Source: Corynebacterium macginleyi (GTDB lineage: Bacteria; Actinomycetota; Actinomycetes; Mycobacteriales; Mycobacteriaceae). Taken from it: 64,000 nucleotides of DNA. The first letter of the stretch is position 1. Each line of letters opens with the position of its first letter. Made by a program: the position numbers and the translations under genes. The notes beneath the pieces are model-generated. The model ran no database searches, had not been told where the DNA came from, and saw nothing but the letters and a program-made list of their open reading frames with translations. Positions 8,274-17,096 of this stretch are shown here, piece after piece. The stretch is from assembly GCF_003688935.1 (NCBI RefSeq), contig NZ_REGE01000004.1:62001-126000 (forward strand). Direction: 5' to 3'.

Positions 8274-9545
8274 ATGTCGCTTCTCACTCTGGAATCGCCC
8301 GCCCTGGCAGACCTTGCTGCGCAAGTTCGTGAAGAATATGCGGACCTAAAAGCAAAGGGCTTGCAGCTGGATCTGACCCGGGGCAAGCCATCGCAGGCAC
8401 AGCTTGACCTCTCCAATGCGCTATTGGCGCTACCGGGAGAGGGACACTACACCGATGCTGGCGGTGCTGACCTGCGCAACTACGGCAACCTAAAGGGCGT
8501 GAAGAAGCTGCGCGAGTTGTGGGGCGAGCTTATCAATATTGACCCAGAGCTCCTGCTGGCAGGCGATAGCTCCTCGCTTAACATCATGTTCGACCTGATT
8601 TCTTGGTCCCATACCTTCGGCAACAATGATTCGCCACGTCCGTGGAATGAGGAAGAAAACGTCAAGTGGATCTGCCCCGTCCCCGGCTATGACCGCCACT
8701 TCGCCATCACGGAGCTCTTCGGCTTCGAATTGGTGACGGTGCCGTTGGAAGATGACGGACCAGACGTCGAGGCTATCGCGGAGCTCGTTAAAGACCCGCA
8801 GGTCAAAGGTATGTGGCTCATCCCCATGTTCTCCAACCCCTCCGGCGCGATCATTTCGGAGGAAAAGACCCGCCGCCTGGCAGAAATGAACACCGCGGCG
8901 CCCGATTTTCGCATTGTGTGGGATAACGCCTATGCCGTGCACACGCTAACGGAGGACTTTCCGGAAATCTTGCCGGTGCTAGACATCGCCAAGCAGAGCG
9001 GACACCCCAACCGCTTCTGGGCCATGTCCTCGAGCTCCAAGGTCACCTTCGCGGGCTCCGGCGTGAGCTTTTTTGGCTCTTCTGCCGAGAATCTCGACTG
9101 GTACCTGGCGCATGCGGGTATCCGCGGCATTGGTCCGAATAAGATTAATCAGTTCGCCCACGCTGAGTTCTTTGGTTCCGCGGACGGTGTGCGCGAGCTG
9201 ATGCGCCGCCACGCCGAACTGTTGGCACCTAAGTTTGCTGCCGCGCGCCGCATCCTCGATCAACGCCTGAGCGAATACGGCGTCGCGGAATGGACCAACC
9301 CGGAGGGCGGCTACTTCATCTCCATGGACGTCGTTGACGGCACTGCCACTCGCGTGTGGGAGCTAGCCAAGGAGGCCGGCATCGTGCTTACCAAGGCTGG
9401 CGCGGCTTACCCGCACGGTCGTGATGAGAATGACCGCAATATCCGCCTTGCGGTCACGCTGCCACCGCAGGAGGAGATCGAGGAGGCCATCGACGGCGTT
9501 GCCACCTGCGTGCTGCTGGCAGCCATCGAAAAAGCGGAGGGCTAA
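8274..9545 (+). CDS. aspT: Aspartate aminotransferase, AspT type
   Basis: A PLP enzyme that interconverts aspartate and 2-oxoglutarate with oxaloacetate and glutamate, feeding the aspartate family (lysC and asd are also in this window). The 423 residues match the atypical corynebacterial AspT class (fold type I, MocR-like) rather than the common AspC. Visible features are LDLTRGKPS near the N-terminus, the PLP-binding region WDNAYAVH, the Schiff-base lysine in SSSSKVTFAGSG, and a C-terminal RLAVTLP with substrate Arg. ATG 8274 follows GGAAGG at 8257-8262; an upstream in-frame start overlaps the -10 box TAGTAT (8224-8229) and is rejected. Confidence 0.92.
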   Translation: MSLLTLESPALADLAAQVREEYADLKAKGLQLDLTRGKPSQAQLDLSNALLALPGEGHYTDAGGADLRNYGNLKGVKKLRELWGELINIDPELLLAGDSSSLNIMFDLISWSHTFGNNDSPRPWNEEENVKWICPVPGYDRHFAITELFGFELVTVPLEDDGPDVEAIAELVKDPQVKGMWLIPMFSNPSGAIISEEKTRRLAEMNTAAPDFRIVWDNAYAVHTLTEDFPEILPVLDIAKQSGHPNRFWAMSSSSKVTFAGSGVSFFGSSAENLDWYLAHAGIRGIGPNKINQFAHAEFFGSADGVRELMRRHAELLAPKFAAARRILDQRLSEYGVAEWTNPEGGYFISMDVVDGTATRVWELAKEAGIVLTKAGAAYPHGRDENDRNIRLAVTLPPQEEIEEAIDGVATCVLLAAIEKAEG

Positions 9546-9546
9546 A

Positions 9547-10092
9547 ATCAACGCCGACGAATCCGCCGTGTGGCTCAGCGGCGTTATCCCGGCTCCTTTG
9601 GAGTTTCGCTACGTCGACGGGCGCAGGCTGGGTTTCGCCACGCTTGGCGATGCCCTATCCCTTGCCCTTACCACCACCTTCAACGGCGTCGACACCGGGC
9701 TGCGTAGTGATGCCGCTGGCCTGGATGTACGCTGCGAACTGGTTACGGTAGCGCGCGTGGGCCATCCTGAAGTCGCCGCTGCCGTGGGAGCTGCGGCCGC
9801 GAAGCTGGAAAAGGCTGGCGGCTTCTTGCCTGCGCAACCCGGTATCTTGCTGCCATCGCTCCTCGATCTCCCCGGCAAGCCGACTGTGCACCACGGGCTG
9901 CTCATCGCCCCGTACCTGTGGGGAGGGCAGACGCCGCAATACCGCGAGGACAACCGTCTGACGCTCGTACTGCAGCTGGTCATGTTGACGGATGCGGAAT
10001 ATGCGTTTGGGGTGGAAGAGGGAGTAGGCAAGCTGCAGGACGTCGTGGCCGAGCAGGATATTGACCTGCTGGACTGGTCGCGCGAGGGTTAG
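9547..10092 (+). CDS. Suppressor-of-fused (SUFU) domain protein
   Basis: A 181-residue cytoplasmic protein of the bacterial SUFU-like family, whose biochemical role is unknown. The sequence shows ISGVIPAP-type opening strands, LVTVARVGHPEVAAAV in the middle and QLVMLTDAEYAFGVEEG near the end. Start choice is uncertain. GGAGGG at 9535-9540 is ideally placed for an ATC codon at 9547, while the first usual start codon is GTG 9568 with no ribosome site. The gene begins 2 nt after the aspT stop and ends 18 nt before dnaX. No ATG is in frame upstream. Confidence 0.75.
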   Translation: MNADESAVWLSGVIPAPLEFRYVDGRRLGFATLGDALSLALTTTFNGVDTGLRSDAAGLDVRCELVTVARVGHPEVAAAVGAAAAKLEKAGGFLPAQPGILLPSLLDLPGKPTVHHGLLIAPYLWGGQTPQYREDNRLTLVLQLVMLTDAEYAFGVEEGVGKLQDVVAEQDIDLLDWSREG

Positions 10093-10110
10093 CCGGTAAA
10101 CTGGCTAACC

Positions 10111-12570
10111 GTGGCTTTATACCGGAAATACCGTCCAGCAACGTTTGCCGAGGTCGTGGGGCAAGAGCAGGTCACCACGCCGCTAGCTGCCGCCCTCGAC
10201 GCGGGGCGCATTAACCACGCTTACCTCTTTTCCGGCCCGCGCGGCTGCGGTAAGACGTCTTCGGCGCGGATTATGGCGCGGTCGCTCAACTGCGAGCACG
10301 GACCCACGTCGACGCCATGCGGCACGTGCGATTCGTGTGTGTCACTCGCGCCGGGTGGCCCGGGTAATCTAGACGTGACGGAGCTCGACGCCGCCTCTCA
10401 CAATGGCGTGGAGGACATGCGCGAGCTGCGCGACCGCGCTTACTACGCGCCAGCGGAATCGCGCTATCGCATTTTCATCATCGACGAGGCACACATGATT
10501 TCCCCCTCCGGCGCCAATGCGCTGCTCAAGGTGGTGGAAGAGCCGCCGGAGCACGTCATTTTTATCTTTGCGACGACGGAGCCGGAAAAGATCATCGGCA
10601 CCATTCGCTCCCGTACGCACCACTATCCTTTCCGCCTGCTTACTCCGCCTGCGATGAAGGGTTTGCTGCACAAGACCGTGGCTGCCGAGGGGGTGCAGGT
10701 TGAAGAGGCCGTCTATCCCATGGTCATCGAGGCTGGCGGCGGTTCTCCGCGTGATACCCTGTCGCTGCTGGACCAGCTATTGGCCGGCGCGGGTCCCGAT
10801 GGCCTGACCTATAATCTCGCGCGCCCTCTGCTCGGGGTTACGGACGTCACACTTCTCGATGACACCATCGCCACCCTTGCCGCAAACGACAAAGCCGGCC
10901 TTTTCGCACAAATCGATAACGTCATCGAGGCCGGCCACGACCCCCGGCGGTTCGCGGTGGATCTACTCGACCGTTTGCGGGATCTCATGATCCTGCAGGC
11001 CGTGCCGGGAGCCATCGATGCCGGCCTGGTTTCCGCGCCCACTGACCGCGCCGAGGTGCTTACCGCCCAAGCACAGAGGTTTTCCGGCCCGCAGTTGACT
11101 TATCTTGCCTCCACCGTCAATGACCGCATCAGCAATCTGACCGGGGCTACCTCACCGCGCCTGTTGCTTGAGATCATGTGCGCGCACCTGCTCATTGGTA
11201 CCGCTCCCGGTGCGGCACCGGGTGCAGCCCTCGGCACTTTATCCGCAGCCCAGCCAGGACAATTGCCGCAGCCTGCCCAACCCAGCGGTGCTCCGCAATC
11301 CGTACCGGCGAGCCAGCCCAACCATGCTGGCCAAGTGGCGCAGTCGGCGCAATCAGCTCAGTCGTCACAGACAGCGCAGGTAGGCCAAGCAGGACAACCA
11401 GGCCAGTCGGTGTCCTCTGCGGGAAATACCCCGGCTTTTTCGGGAGCTCAAGACCCGCAGTCGGCAGCGGCCGCCATCATTGCGCGACGCCGTGCAAAGT
11501 CCCAGGCTCAGTACAACCCGGCGGTGTCGGTCGCCGACGCACAGTCGGCACCGGACACACCGACTGAGCAGGTTACGAAGCCGAGCGCGGTGCGCACGCA
11601 GTCGGAGCAGCAGGAACAAGCTGGGTGGGCTGGGCAGCAGTCCGTGCAATCGCAATCTGGCGAGCCATCTACGCAGGCCGCGTCGGCTACCGGGCGAGGC
11701 GGCGAAGTAGAAACCGACGATGGCGCGGATTCATGGGGACAGGAGAGACAAGTCCCACAGAATGCGCCAACCCGCGGCAACGGACAGGTGGAACCGCTGG
11801 AGAAACCGGTGCCGGCGACGCCGCAACAGCAGGAAGGGCCGGATCAATCCCCGGCAGAACAAACGCCACAACAACAGGCACACCGGGAAGCGGGGGGATC
11901 AGCAAGCGGCAATGATGCTGACTTCGTGGATATAGTGAAAAGGAAATGGGTGGAGCTAAGGGGGAGTGTCGGCAAGCGTAATAAGGTCGCAGAAATCATG
12001 CTTGCCGAAGCCCGCGTGCTTGGGTTCCGCGATAATACACTGACGCTGGGGCATACCACCGGTGCGCTGGCCGAGCGCATCAATGCTTCGGCAAATAATT
12101 CCGTCATCGTGGACGTGCTTCGTGAGGAATTCCAACGGGATATTGATGTCAATTGCGTGGTGGGCACGGATCCCCAGACCGCCGGGTTCGATGCGCCACG
12201 GGCTCCGCAAAGTAAACCGGAATGGAATCCCAACGCGCCCGCACGCGAGCCGAGCGACGATAAGGAGGCGGAGAGTAAGCCCGGCTGGCGATCCCGCATC
12301 GTCAAGGCAACCGAGGCGGCGAAGCAACGTGATGAAGAATTTACGCGCACGCCGCAATTTAGCAATGGGGTGCCGCTGCCGCCCGAGCCTGAACCGGAAG
12401 ATAGCCCCGCTAACGAGCCGCCGCCAGAAGAACCGCCGGCCTATACCCGCGATGACGAAGAACGCGACATGGTCGAAGCCGCACAGTCCGCAGGCGAAAT
12501 GGACCACCGCAGCGCCACTGAGATAGCGATAGAGCTCGTAGAAAAGGAACTAGGCGCACGCCGTGTATAG
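10111..12570 (+). CDS. dnaX: DNA polymerase III subunit gamma/tau
   Basis: Clamp-loader ATPase that, with delta and delta-prime (holB, 61872), loads the beta sliding clamp. The 819 residues show Walker A GPRGCGKTS (about 45-53), a Cys cluster CGTCDSC, Walker B with DEAH, and sensor residues around GTIRSRTHH. Domain III is followed by a Gln/Ser/Ala-rich disordered region at about 368-640 and a C-terminal tau-like part. The heptamer A AAA AAG used for frameshifting in E. coli is not seen. TAAACT at 10097-10102 lies 8 nt before the GTG, so a leaderless transcript is plausible. ybaB and recR follow, as in many bacteria. Confidence 0.95.
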   Translation: MALYRKYRPATFAEVVGQEQVTTPLAAALDAGRINHAYLFSGPRGCGKTSSARIMARSLNCEHGPTSTPCGTCDSCVSLAPGGPGNLDVTELDAASHNGVEDMRELRDRAYYAPAESRYRIFIIDEAHMISPSGANALLKVVEEPPEHVIFIFATTEPEKIIGTIRSRTHHYPFRLLTPPAMKGLLHKTVAAEGVQVEEAVYPMVIEAGGGSPRDTLSLLDQLLAGAGPDGLTYNLARPLLGVTDVTLLDDTIATLAANDKAGLFAQIDNVIEAGHDPRRFAVDLLDRLRDLMILQAVPGAIDAGLVSAPTDRAEVLTAQAQRFSGPQLTYLASTVNDRISNLTGATSPRLLLEIMCAHLLIGTAPGAAPGAALGTLSAAQPGQLPQPAQPSGAPQSVPASQPNHAGQVAQSAQSAQSSQTAQVGQAGQPGQSVSSAGNTPAFSGAQDPQSAAAAIIARRRAKSQAQYNPAVSVADAQSAPDTPTEQVTKPSAVRTQSEQQEQAGWAGQQSVQSQSGEPSTQAASATGRGGEVETDDGADSWGQERQVPQNAPTRGNGQVEPLEKPVPATPQQQEGPDQSPAEQTPQQQAHREAGGSASGNDADFVDIVKRKWVELRGSVGKRNKVAEIMLAEARVLGFRDNTLTLGHTTGALAERINASANNSVIVDVLREEFQRDIDVNCVVGTDPQTAGFDAPRAPQSKPEWNPNAPAREPSDDKEAESKPGWRSRIVKATEAAKQRDEEFTRTPQFSNGVPLPPEPEPEDSPANEPPPEEPPAYTRDDEERDMVEAAQSAGEMDHRSATEIAIELVEKELGARRV

Positions 12571-12637
12571 GATTGTGGCACTGTAGACTCGGGCGGTAGC
12601 AAATCTACAGCGGATTTATCGAGAGAGGATGAAAGAT

Positions 12638-13006
12638 ATGGCTGAACAAGATTCCACCCCACAACCCAATGACATGAATGACCTCATTGCGCAGGCCGCG
12701 CGGGTGCAGGCGGAGCTGCAAAAGGCGCAGGAAGAAATCCTGGCTGCCAAGGTTGAGGGCAGCGCGGGCAATGGCCTGGTTAAGGTGACCATGACCGGTG
12801 GCGCCGAGCTGGTAGACCTGCAGATTGATAAGTCTGTGGTTGACCCTGAGGACATTGATACGCTGCAGGACTTGGTGATGGGCGCGTTTAAGGATGCCCA
12901 TGCCGCTGCAGGCAAGTTGGCACAAGAAAAGATTGGTCCCTTGTCCCAGGGTATGGGCGGCCAGGGTGGACCGTCGATGGATGACGTGTTCGGCGGCAAT
13001 TTCTAA
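12638..13006 (+). CDS. ybaB: Nucleoid-associated protein, YbaB/EbfC family
   Basis: A small dimeric DNA-binding protein. The 122 residues contain a helical arm MNDLIAQAARVQAELQKAQE, the strand LVKVTMTGGAELVDLQID, and a Gly-rich C-terminus. An ATG at 12629 is also in frame but lies directly on the Shine-Dalgarno run. The purine-rich GAGAGAGGA at 12621-12629 is best spaced for ATG 12638, so that is chosen. The gene sits between dnaX and recR, the usual arrangement. A possible weak hairpin with arms AAGGCCG and CGGCCTT follows at about 13024-13057. Confidence 0.93.
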   Translation: MAEQDSTPQPNDMNDLIAQAARVQAELQKAQEEILAAKVEGSAGNGLVKVTMTGGAELVDLQIDKSVVDPEDIDTLQDLVMGAFKDAHAAAGKLAQEKIGPLSQGMGGQGGPSMDDVFGGNF

Positions 13007-13078
13007 CTGCGCGATATTCTAAAAAGGCCGTTGCCTCGATGATGGGGCCGCGGCCTTGACGTAATTTTGGGAGTTGTG

Positions 13079-13735
13079 GTGTTTGAAGGACCTTTACAGG
13101 ACCTTATTGACGAGTTTTCGCGCCTGCCGGGCATCGGCCCTAAGTCGGCGCAGCGTATAGCGTTCCATGTGTTGCACATGGAACCGGAGGATATTGAGCG
13201 CCTGCAAAATGCCTTAGGCGGGGTGCGCGACGGCGTTACTTTTTGCCGCATTTGTTGCAATATTTCCCGCGAGGATGTGTGTCGGATTTGCATTAATTCG
13301 CAGCGCGACGCCTCGACTATCTGCGTTGTGGAGGAGCCGAAGGACATCCAGGTTATTGAACGTACGGGTGAGTACGAGGGTCGCTACCACGTCCTTGGTG
13401 GTGCATTAGACCCACTGGCCAATGTTGGGCCGAGGGATTTGAATATTTCCACGCTCCTTCAGCGGCTGGGTGGGGTGCTGCCGGATAGAGAGTTGGCGGA
13501 TTCCACGTCACAATCCCCGGTTTATGACGACACCCCCACCATCCGCGAAGTCATCCTCGCAACCGATCCAAATACGGAGGGTGAGGCCACCGCGGCATAC
13601 CTGGTGCGGTTATTGCGGGACTTTCCCGATTTGAAGATCACCAGATTGGCCTCCGGCATGCCGCTCGGAGGCGATTTGGAATTCGTGGACGAGCTCACTT
13701 TGTCTCGTGCGCTCTCGGGGCGCTTGACCGTTTAG
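13079..13735 (+). CDS. recR: Recombination mediator RecR
   Basis: RecR acts with RecF and RecO to load RecA at gaps. The 218 residues have the family length. An N-terminal helix-hairpin-helix ([15 protein letters not shown]), a four-cysteine zinc site (CRICCN...CRIC, about 57-72) and a TOPRIM domain ([10 protein letters not shown], later [16 protein letters not shown]) are visible. GTG 13079 gives the family-typical start [18 protein letters not shown], with GGGAG at 13069-13073. The alternatives TTG 13067 and GTG 13076 would add residues not usual in the family. Confidence 0.95.
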   Translation: MFEGPLQDLIDEFSRLPGIGPKSAQRIAFHVLHMEPEDIERLQNALGGVRDGVTFCRICCNISREDVCRICINSQRDASTICVVEEPKDIQVIERTGEYEGRYHVLGGALDPLANVGPRDLNISTLLQRLGGVLPDRELADSTSQSPVYDDTPTIREVILATDPNTEGEATAAYLVRLLRDFPDLKITRLASGMPLGGDLEFVDELTLSRALSGRLTV

Positions 13736-13798
13736 GAGTCTGCGGCACCGATCGCGGTGTCGTTCGGGATTGGCCCGAGCAATGTGGTTTCTTGGTTT

Positions 13799-14890
13799 TT
13801 AAGGCACGGCGGCGGTCGGCCCGCGTGGCGCGCGACCGGTAAAGACTGGGAGAGGTGCATCCGACTCCGGCTGCGGCGCCGAATGCGGTGGTCCGCCTGA
13901 ATTCAGCGGGTCAGCTGGCTGGGCTGGCTGGTCCGCGTGGCGGGGATTCGGCGGCAGCCAGGCGACGCGCCCGTTGATGCGCGCCATTCGCCCGCGCCCC
14001 GGAAGACCATTGATGGCATTGTGGTAGGGGCACAAAAGACACATATTTGCCGGGTGGGTGTGGCCACCGCGTACGTATTCGAAGATGTGGTGGGCTTGGC
14101 ATTCGTCGGCGGGGCGCCGGCAAGCTGGCCAGGCGCACCGTGCGCCTTCGGCCTCGAGCATGCGGCGCTGTTTGGCGGAGGCGTGCCGGGCGCGGTAGAG
14201 GTTAACGGGGCCTTCCGCGGGGTGGATGAGGGTGAAAAACCCGGCGCTGGCGAGTGTGCGGCGGATGAGGTCCGCGCCGGTGATGGTGGCACCATTGGTC
14301 ATGGCGAGGCGGACCTCCGAGCCCTCGCCGCGCAAAATCTTCAGATAATCCGGCAGCTCGATGATGACATTGGTAGACACCCTGGCCGGTGCGACGGCGC
14401 GGGAACCGGTGAGCCAGGCTAGGGGATCGTCCTTCGCGGTGGCCCAAATATCGGCCATTTGGGCAGCAGGGCCGGTAAAACTCAGCGTGGTTTTCTCGCC
14501 GTGCAGGATGCGGCGCCCGCCGTCTTCACGTTCGGGCGGCGGGGCGATATCGCGCAGCAAGCGCGTGGCGACGCGGGAAATATCGGCGGTGTTTCCGGCG
14601 GTGGAGCAGAGGGTTTCGCGGAAGCGCCAGCGCTCGGTGGGATTTTTTACCCGCTGGGAACGACGCGCGATGAGCGCGAGCGTGGTTAGGCTGTGCTGGT
14701 TGCGGCGTGCGGCGGCTAGGGCGCGGCGTTGATAGCGCGCGTGGCTGGTGGGCGCGAGGAAAGCCTCGGCGGTGCGGCGTAGCTCGCGCGCTTGATCCGC
14801 AGGAAGGGGCAGGTCAGCGGCGGCGTAGGCCTCTTCGATCAGGTCTACGCCGCGCGTGGCGATATCCCCCAGCTGTTCCAATAACGTCAT
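13799..14890 (-). CDS. HNH endonuclease domain protein, DUF222 type
   Basis: A 363-residue protein of the actinobacterial DUF222-HNH family, common in many copies in these genomes and of unclear biological role. The N-terminal part is helical and Arg-rich. The C-terminal HNH domain begins GARCAWPACRRPADECQAHHI, with paired cysteines and the His-His motif, and continues through NMCLLCPYHN. The tail is Pro-rich. It is convergent with recR and is followed upstream by the DnaA-box inverted repeat. Possible roles include nicking or mobile-element-like behaviour, but no element boundaries are visible. Confidence 0.85.
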   Translation of the reverse strand: MTLLEQLGDIATRGVDLIEEAYAAADLPLPADQARELRRTAEAFLAPTSHARYQRRALAAARRNQHSLTTLALIARRSQRVKNPTERWRFRETLCSTAGNTADISRVATRLLRDIAPPPEREDGGRRILHGEKTTLSFTGPAAQMADIWATAKDDPLAWLTGSRAVAPARVSTNVIIELPDYLKILRGEGSEVRLAMTNGATITGADLIRRTLASAGFFTLIHPAEGPVNLYRARHASAKQRRMLEAEGARCAWPACRRPADECQAHHIFEYVRGGHTHPANMCLLCPYHNAINGLPGRGRMARINGRVAWLPPNPRHADQPAQPADPLNSGGPPHSAPQPESDAPLPVFTGRAPRGPTAAVP

Positions 14891-14941
14891 GTCCCGCAGC
14901 CTAGGGGCGGATTTTGACTGTCACAAAGCGACCGCGCCCGG

Positions 14942-15023
14942 CCTGTGGATAACTTCGCTCAATACGGCCCTTTTGGCTTAATTTGGACGGTAAAGCCCAC
15001 AAATTGGGGAAGTTATCCACAGG
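14942..15023. repeat. Inverted pair of perfect DnaA boxes
   Basis: CCTGTGGATAACTTC at 14942-14956 and its exact reverse complement at 15009-15023 form a 15-bp inverted repeat 52 bp apart. Each arm holds a perfect DnaA box (14944-14952 and 15013-15021, TTATCCACA). The element lies in the gap between the HNH gene start and the gatD stop. A role in binding DnaA is inference. Confidence 0.7.
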
Positions 15024-15025
15024 TT

Positions 15026-15799
15026 CTAGCGCTGGGAACGCGGCGGCTCGGAGGCATTGAACCGCTCGGTGCGCAGGCGGTCTATCGCGGGTATGTCCAG
15101 CGGATCAAGATCCGCGAGTGAGATGCCCATGGCCTGGGCGAGGAGCAGATCCGCGAGCTGCGGGTTGCGGGCTAGGGCCGGGCCATGCATGTAGGTGGCG
15201 ATGACGCTGCCCTGCACGGCGCCTTCGTAGGTGCGCTGGGCGGAACCATCGGCAAGGTCCGCTGTGGCGGCCTGGTCGGCGTTGCCGTTGCCGCGGGTCA
15301 GCGTGCCCAGCGGGCGGGCAGACGGGCCAAGGATGGTCGCGCCCAAGTGGTTTTCGAAGCCGGTGAGCGGCTCGGTGAGATCTGCGGTCACGCCGGCGCC
15401 GGTCGGGGTGGAAGCAACCTCGCCGATGGCGCGGTCTTGCATGCCGGCGGTGGTGGCATCGATAAGTCCGACGCCGTCGATAACCCGGCCGGAGGCGCGG
15501 AAGGACTCGCCGAGGACCTGCAGGCCGGCGCAAATGGCTAAGATGGGGCGTCCGGAATTGGCGGCGCGGGTCAGCCCGCCATCAGCAATGAGGTGGTTTG
15601 CTGCAAGAATTTGCGCGGTGTCTTCGCCGCCGCCGATGGTATAAATATCCAGCGTTTCGGGCACCGGTTCGCCAAGCCGAATGGGGTGAATCTCGGCGTC
15701 GAGGCCGCGCATACGGGCGCGCTGGCGCAGTACGAGGGCGTTGCCGTCATCGCCGTAGGTACCGAGGACATCGGGAAGCACTAGGCCGATATTAAGCAT
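15026..15799 (-). CDS. gatD: Lipid II isoglutaminyl synthase, glutaminase subunit GatD
   Basis: Supplies ammonia from glutamine to MurT for amidation of the D-glutamate in lipid II. The 257 residues form a class I glutamine amidotransferase-like fold. IYTIGGGEDTAQ (about 52-63), the nucleophile Cys90 in AICAGLQVLG and the catalytic His in ATYMHGP are visible. The start overlaps the end of murT by 8 nt on the same strand, so the two are translated together. Older annotations call this CobQ-like, but the MurT partner fixes the assignment. Confidence 0.92.
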   Translation of the reverse strand: MLNIGLVLPDVLGTYGDDGNALVLRQRARMRGLDAEIHPIRLGEPVPETLDIYTIGGGEDTAQILAANHLIADGGLTRAANSGRPILAICAGLQVLGESFRASGRVIDGVGLIDATTAGMQDRAIGEVASTPTGAGVTADLTEPLTGFENHLGATILGPSARPLGTLTRGNGNADQAATADLADGSAQRTYEGAVQGSVIATYMHGPALARNPQLADLLLAQAMGISLADLDPLDIPAIDRLRTERFNASEPPRSQR

Positions 15800-17069
15800 T
15801 CTTAGCCTCCTTGGACAGGGCCTTTTTCAGATCGCGGAAGGCGGTGTAATTGGCAAGGACCTCGATGCGGCCCTGCGGGCACGCGGCGAGCGCATCCATG
15901 GGGTCCGGGATAAGCTCGTGGGTGATATCCGCGTAGACGAGGCGGACGGCAAGGTCTGTGCCGCGCTCGCCGGCGGCCTTGACGCTCAGCCCGTTAAAGC
16001 CCTCGAATTTCACGTCCCAGAGCCAGGACATGTCGATGCCATCGGCAACCTGCCCGTTGGTGGCGATGACCAGCCCGGCGGCGCTGCGGTCCACCATGGA
16101 TAAGGCCTCTTGCCAGCCGGCGGGGTTCTTGGCCAGCAACAGGCGAACCTCGCGGCCCTTCCACTGGATGGTGGAATACCGGCCGGCGACATCGTCGATG
16201 CTTTCCGCTGCGGTAATAGCACGGTCGAGGCCCACGCCGAAGCCCTCGACGGCCGCCGCGATGGCCTGCGCTGCGTTCCCGCGATTGGCGCGGCCCGGCA
16301 GCGCCAGGTTCAGCGGGCGCTTTGCGGTGGGCGTAATGATGGCATGCTTGTCGATGCACCATGTTGGCTGCGGGCGGCGGAACTCGCGGCCATCGGCAAG
16401 CGGCTTTACGGCGTACCAGTCATCTTTGGTGCGCACGACGTGGCCGCCGGTGCGCGGGCAGGTGACGGAATCGCCGAGCCAGCCGGCACCGGCAGAGACC
16501 CAAATGACGTTCTTGGCGTCATAGGCCACTGACGTCATGAGCACGTCATCGCAATTGGCGATGACTAACATGTCGGGGTGGGATTCCACGGCGCCGCGGA
16601 GGGCGCGCTCGATTTTGTTGATCTCGCCAACGCGATCGAGCTGATCGCGGGTGAGGTTGAGCAGCACAAGCGCCTGCGGGTTGAGGTTATCGGCTACGTG
16701 GGGCACGTGCAGCTCGTCAACCTCGAGGACGAGGTGTGAGGCGTCCCTGCCTGCCATGAGCGCGGAGATAATGCCGGCGTCCATATTATCGCCGCCGTCG
16801 TTGGTGGCCACGGTGTACTCGGTGCGGACCGCGGCGGCGAGCATGCGCGTGGTGGTGGACTTGCCATTGGTGCCGGTGACGAGCACGGCAGGGCGCCCGC
16901 CGCCTAGGTTGGTCATGATGGAGGGATCAATGGCATTGGCGATAAGGCCGCCGATCATTCCGCCGGCGCCCCGGCCGGTGGCGCGGGAAGCGGTGGTGGC
17001 CAGCTTCGCGGCGGAGGTCGCGGCGGTGGTGCGTAATTTTTTAAAGGCACCCGGGACTGAAAAACTCAT
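15792..17069 (-). CDS. murT: Lipid II isoglutaminyl synthase, ligase subunit MurT
   Basis: A Mur-ligase-like ATPase that, with GatD, amidates the alpha-carboxyl of D-iso-glutamate in lipid II. The 425 residues contain the P-loop GTNGKSTTT (66-74), the Mur central domain, and a C-terminal MurT-specific domain (DUF1727). The four-cysteine zinc ribbon reported in some Firmicute MurT proteins is reduced here: Cys204 and Cys238 remain in CPRTGG and PTWCID, but their partners are Thr207 and Pro235. Upstream on the minus strand, TACCCT lies 7 nt before the ATG, suggesting a leaderless start. It precedes gatD with an 8-nt overlap. Confidence 0.93.
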   Translation of the reverse strand: MSFSVPGAFKKLRTTAATSAAKLATTASRATGRGAGGMIGGLIANAIDPSIMTNLGGGRPAVLVTGTNGKSTTTRMLAAAVRTEYTVATNDGGDNMDAGIISALMAGRDASHLVLEVDELHVPHVADNLNPQALVLLNLTRDQLDRVGEINKIERALRGAVESHPDMLVIANCDDVLMTSVAYDAKNVIWVSAGAGWLGDSVTCPRTGGHVVRTKDDWYAVKPLADGREFRRPQPTWCIDKHAIITPTAKRPLNLALPGRANRGNAAQAIAAAVEGFGVGLDRAITAAESIDDVAGRYSTIQWKGREVRLLLAKNPAGWQEALSMVDRSAAGLVIATNGQVADGIDMSWLWDVKFEGFNGLSVKAAGERGTDLAVRLVYADITHELIPDPMDALAACPQGRIEVLANYTAFRDLKKALSKEAKNA

Positions 17070-17096
17070 GCCCTCTAGGGTAGCCGGGGAAGTGGC

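Noticed and set aside
11936-11952. Possible programmed frameshift site in dnaX
   Set aside because: The sequence GTGAAAAGGAAA lacks the A AAA AAG heptamer, and no stop codon in the -1 frame was shown to fit a gamma product.
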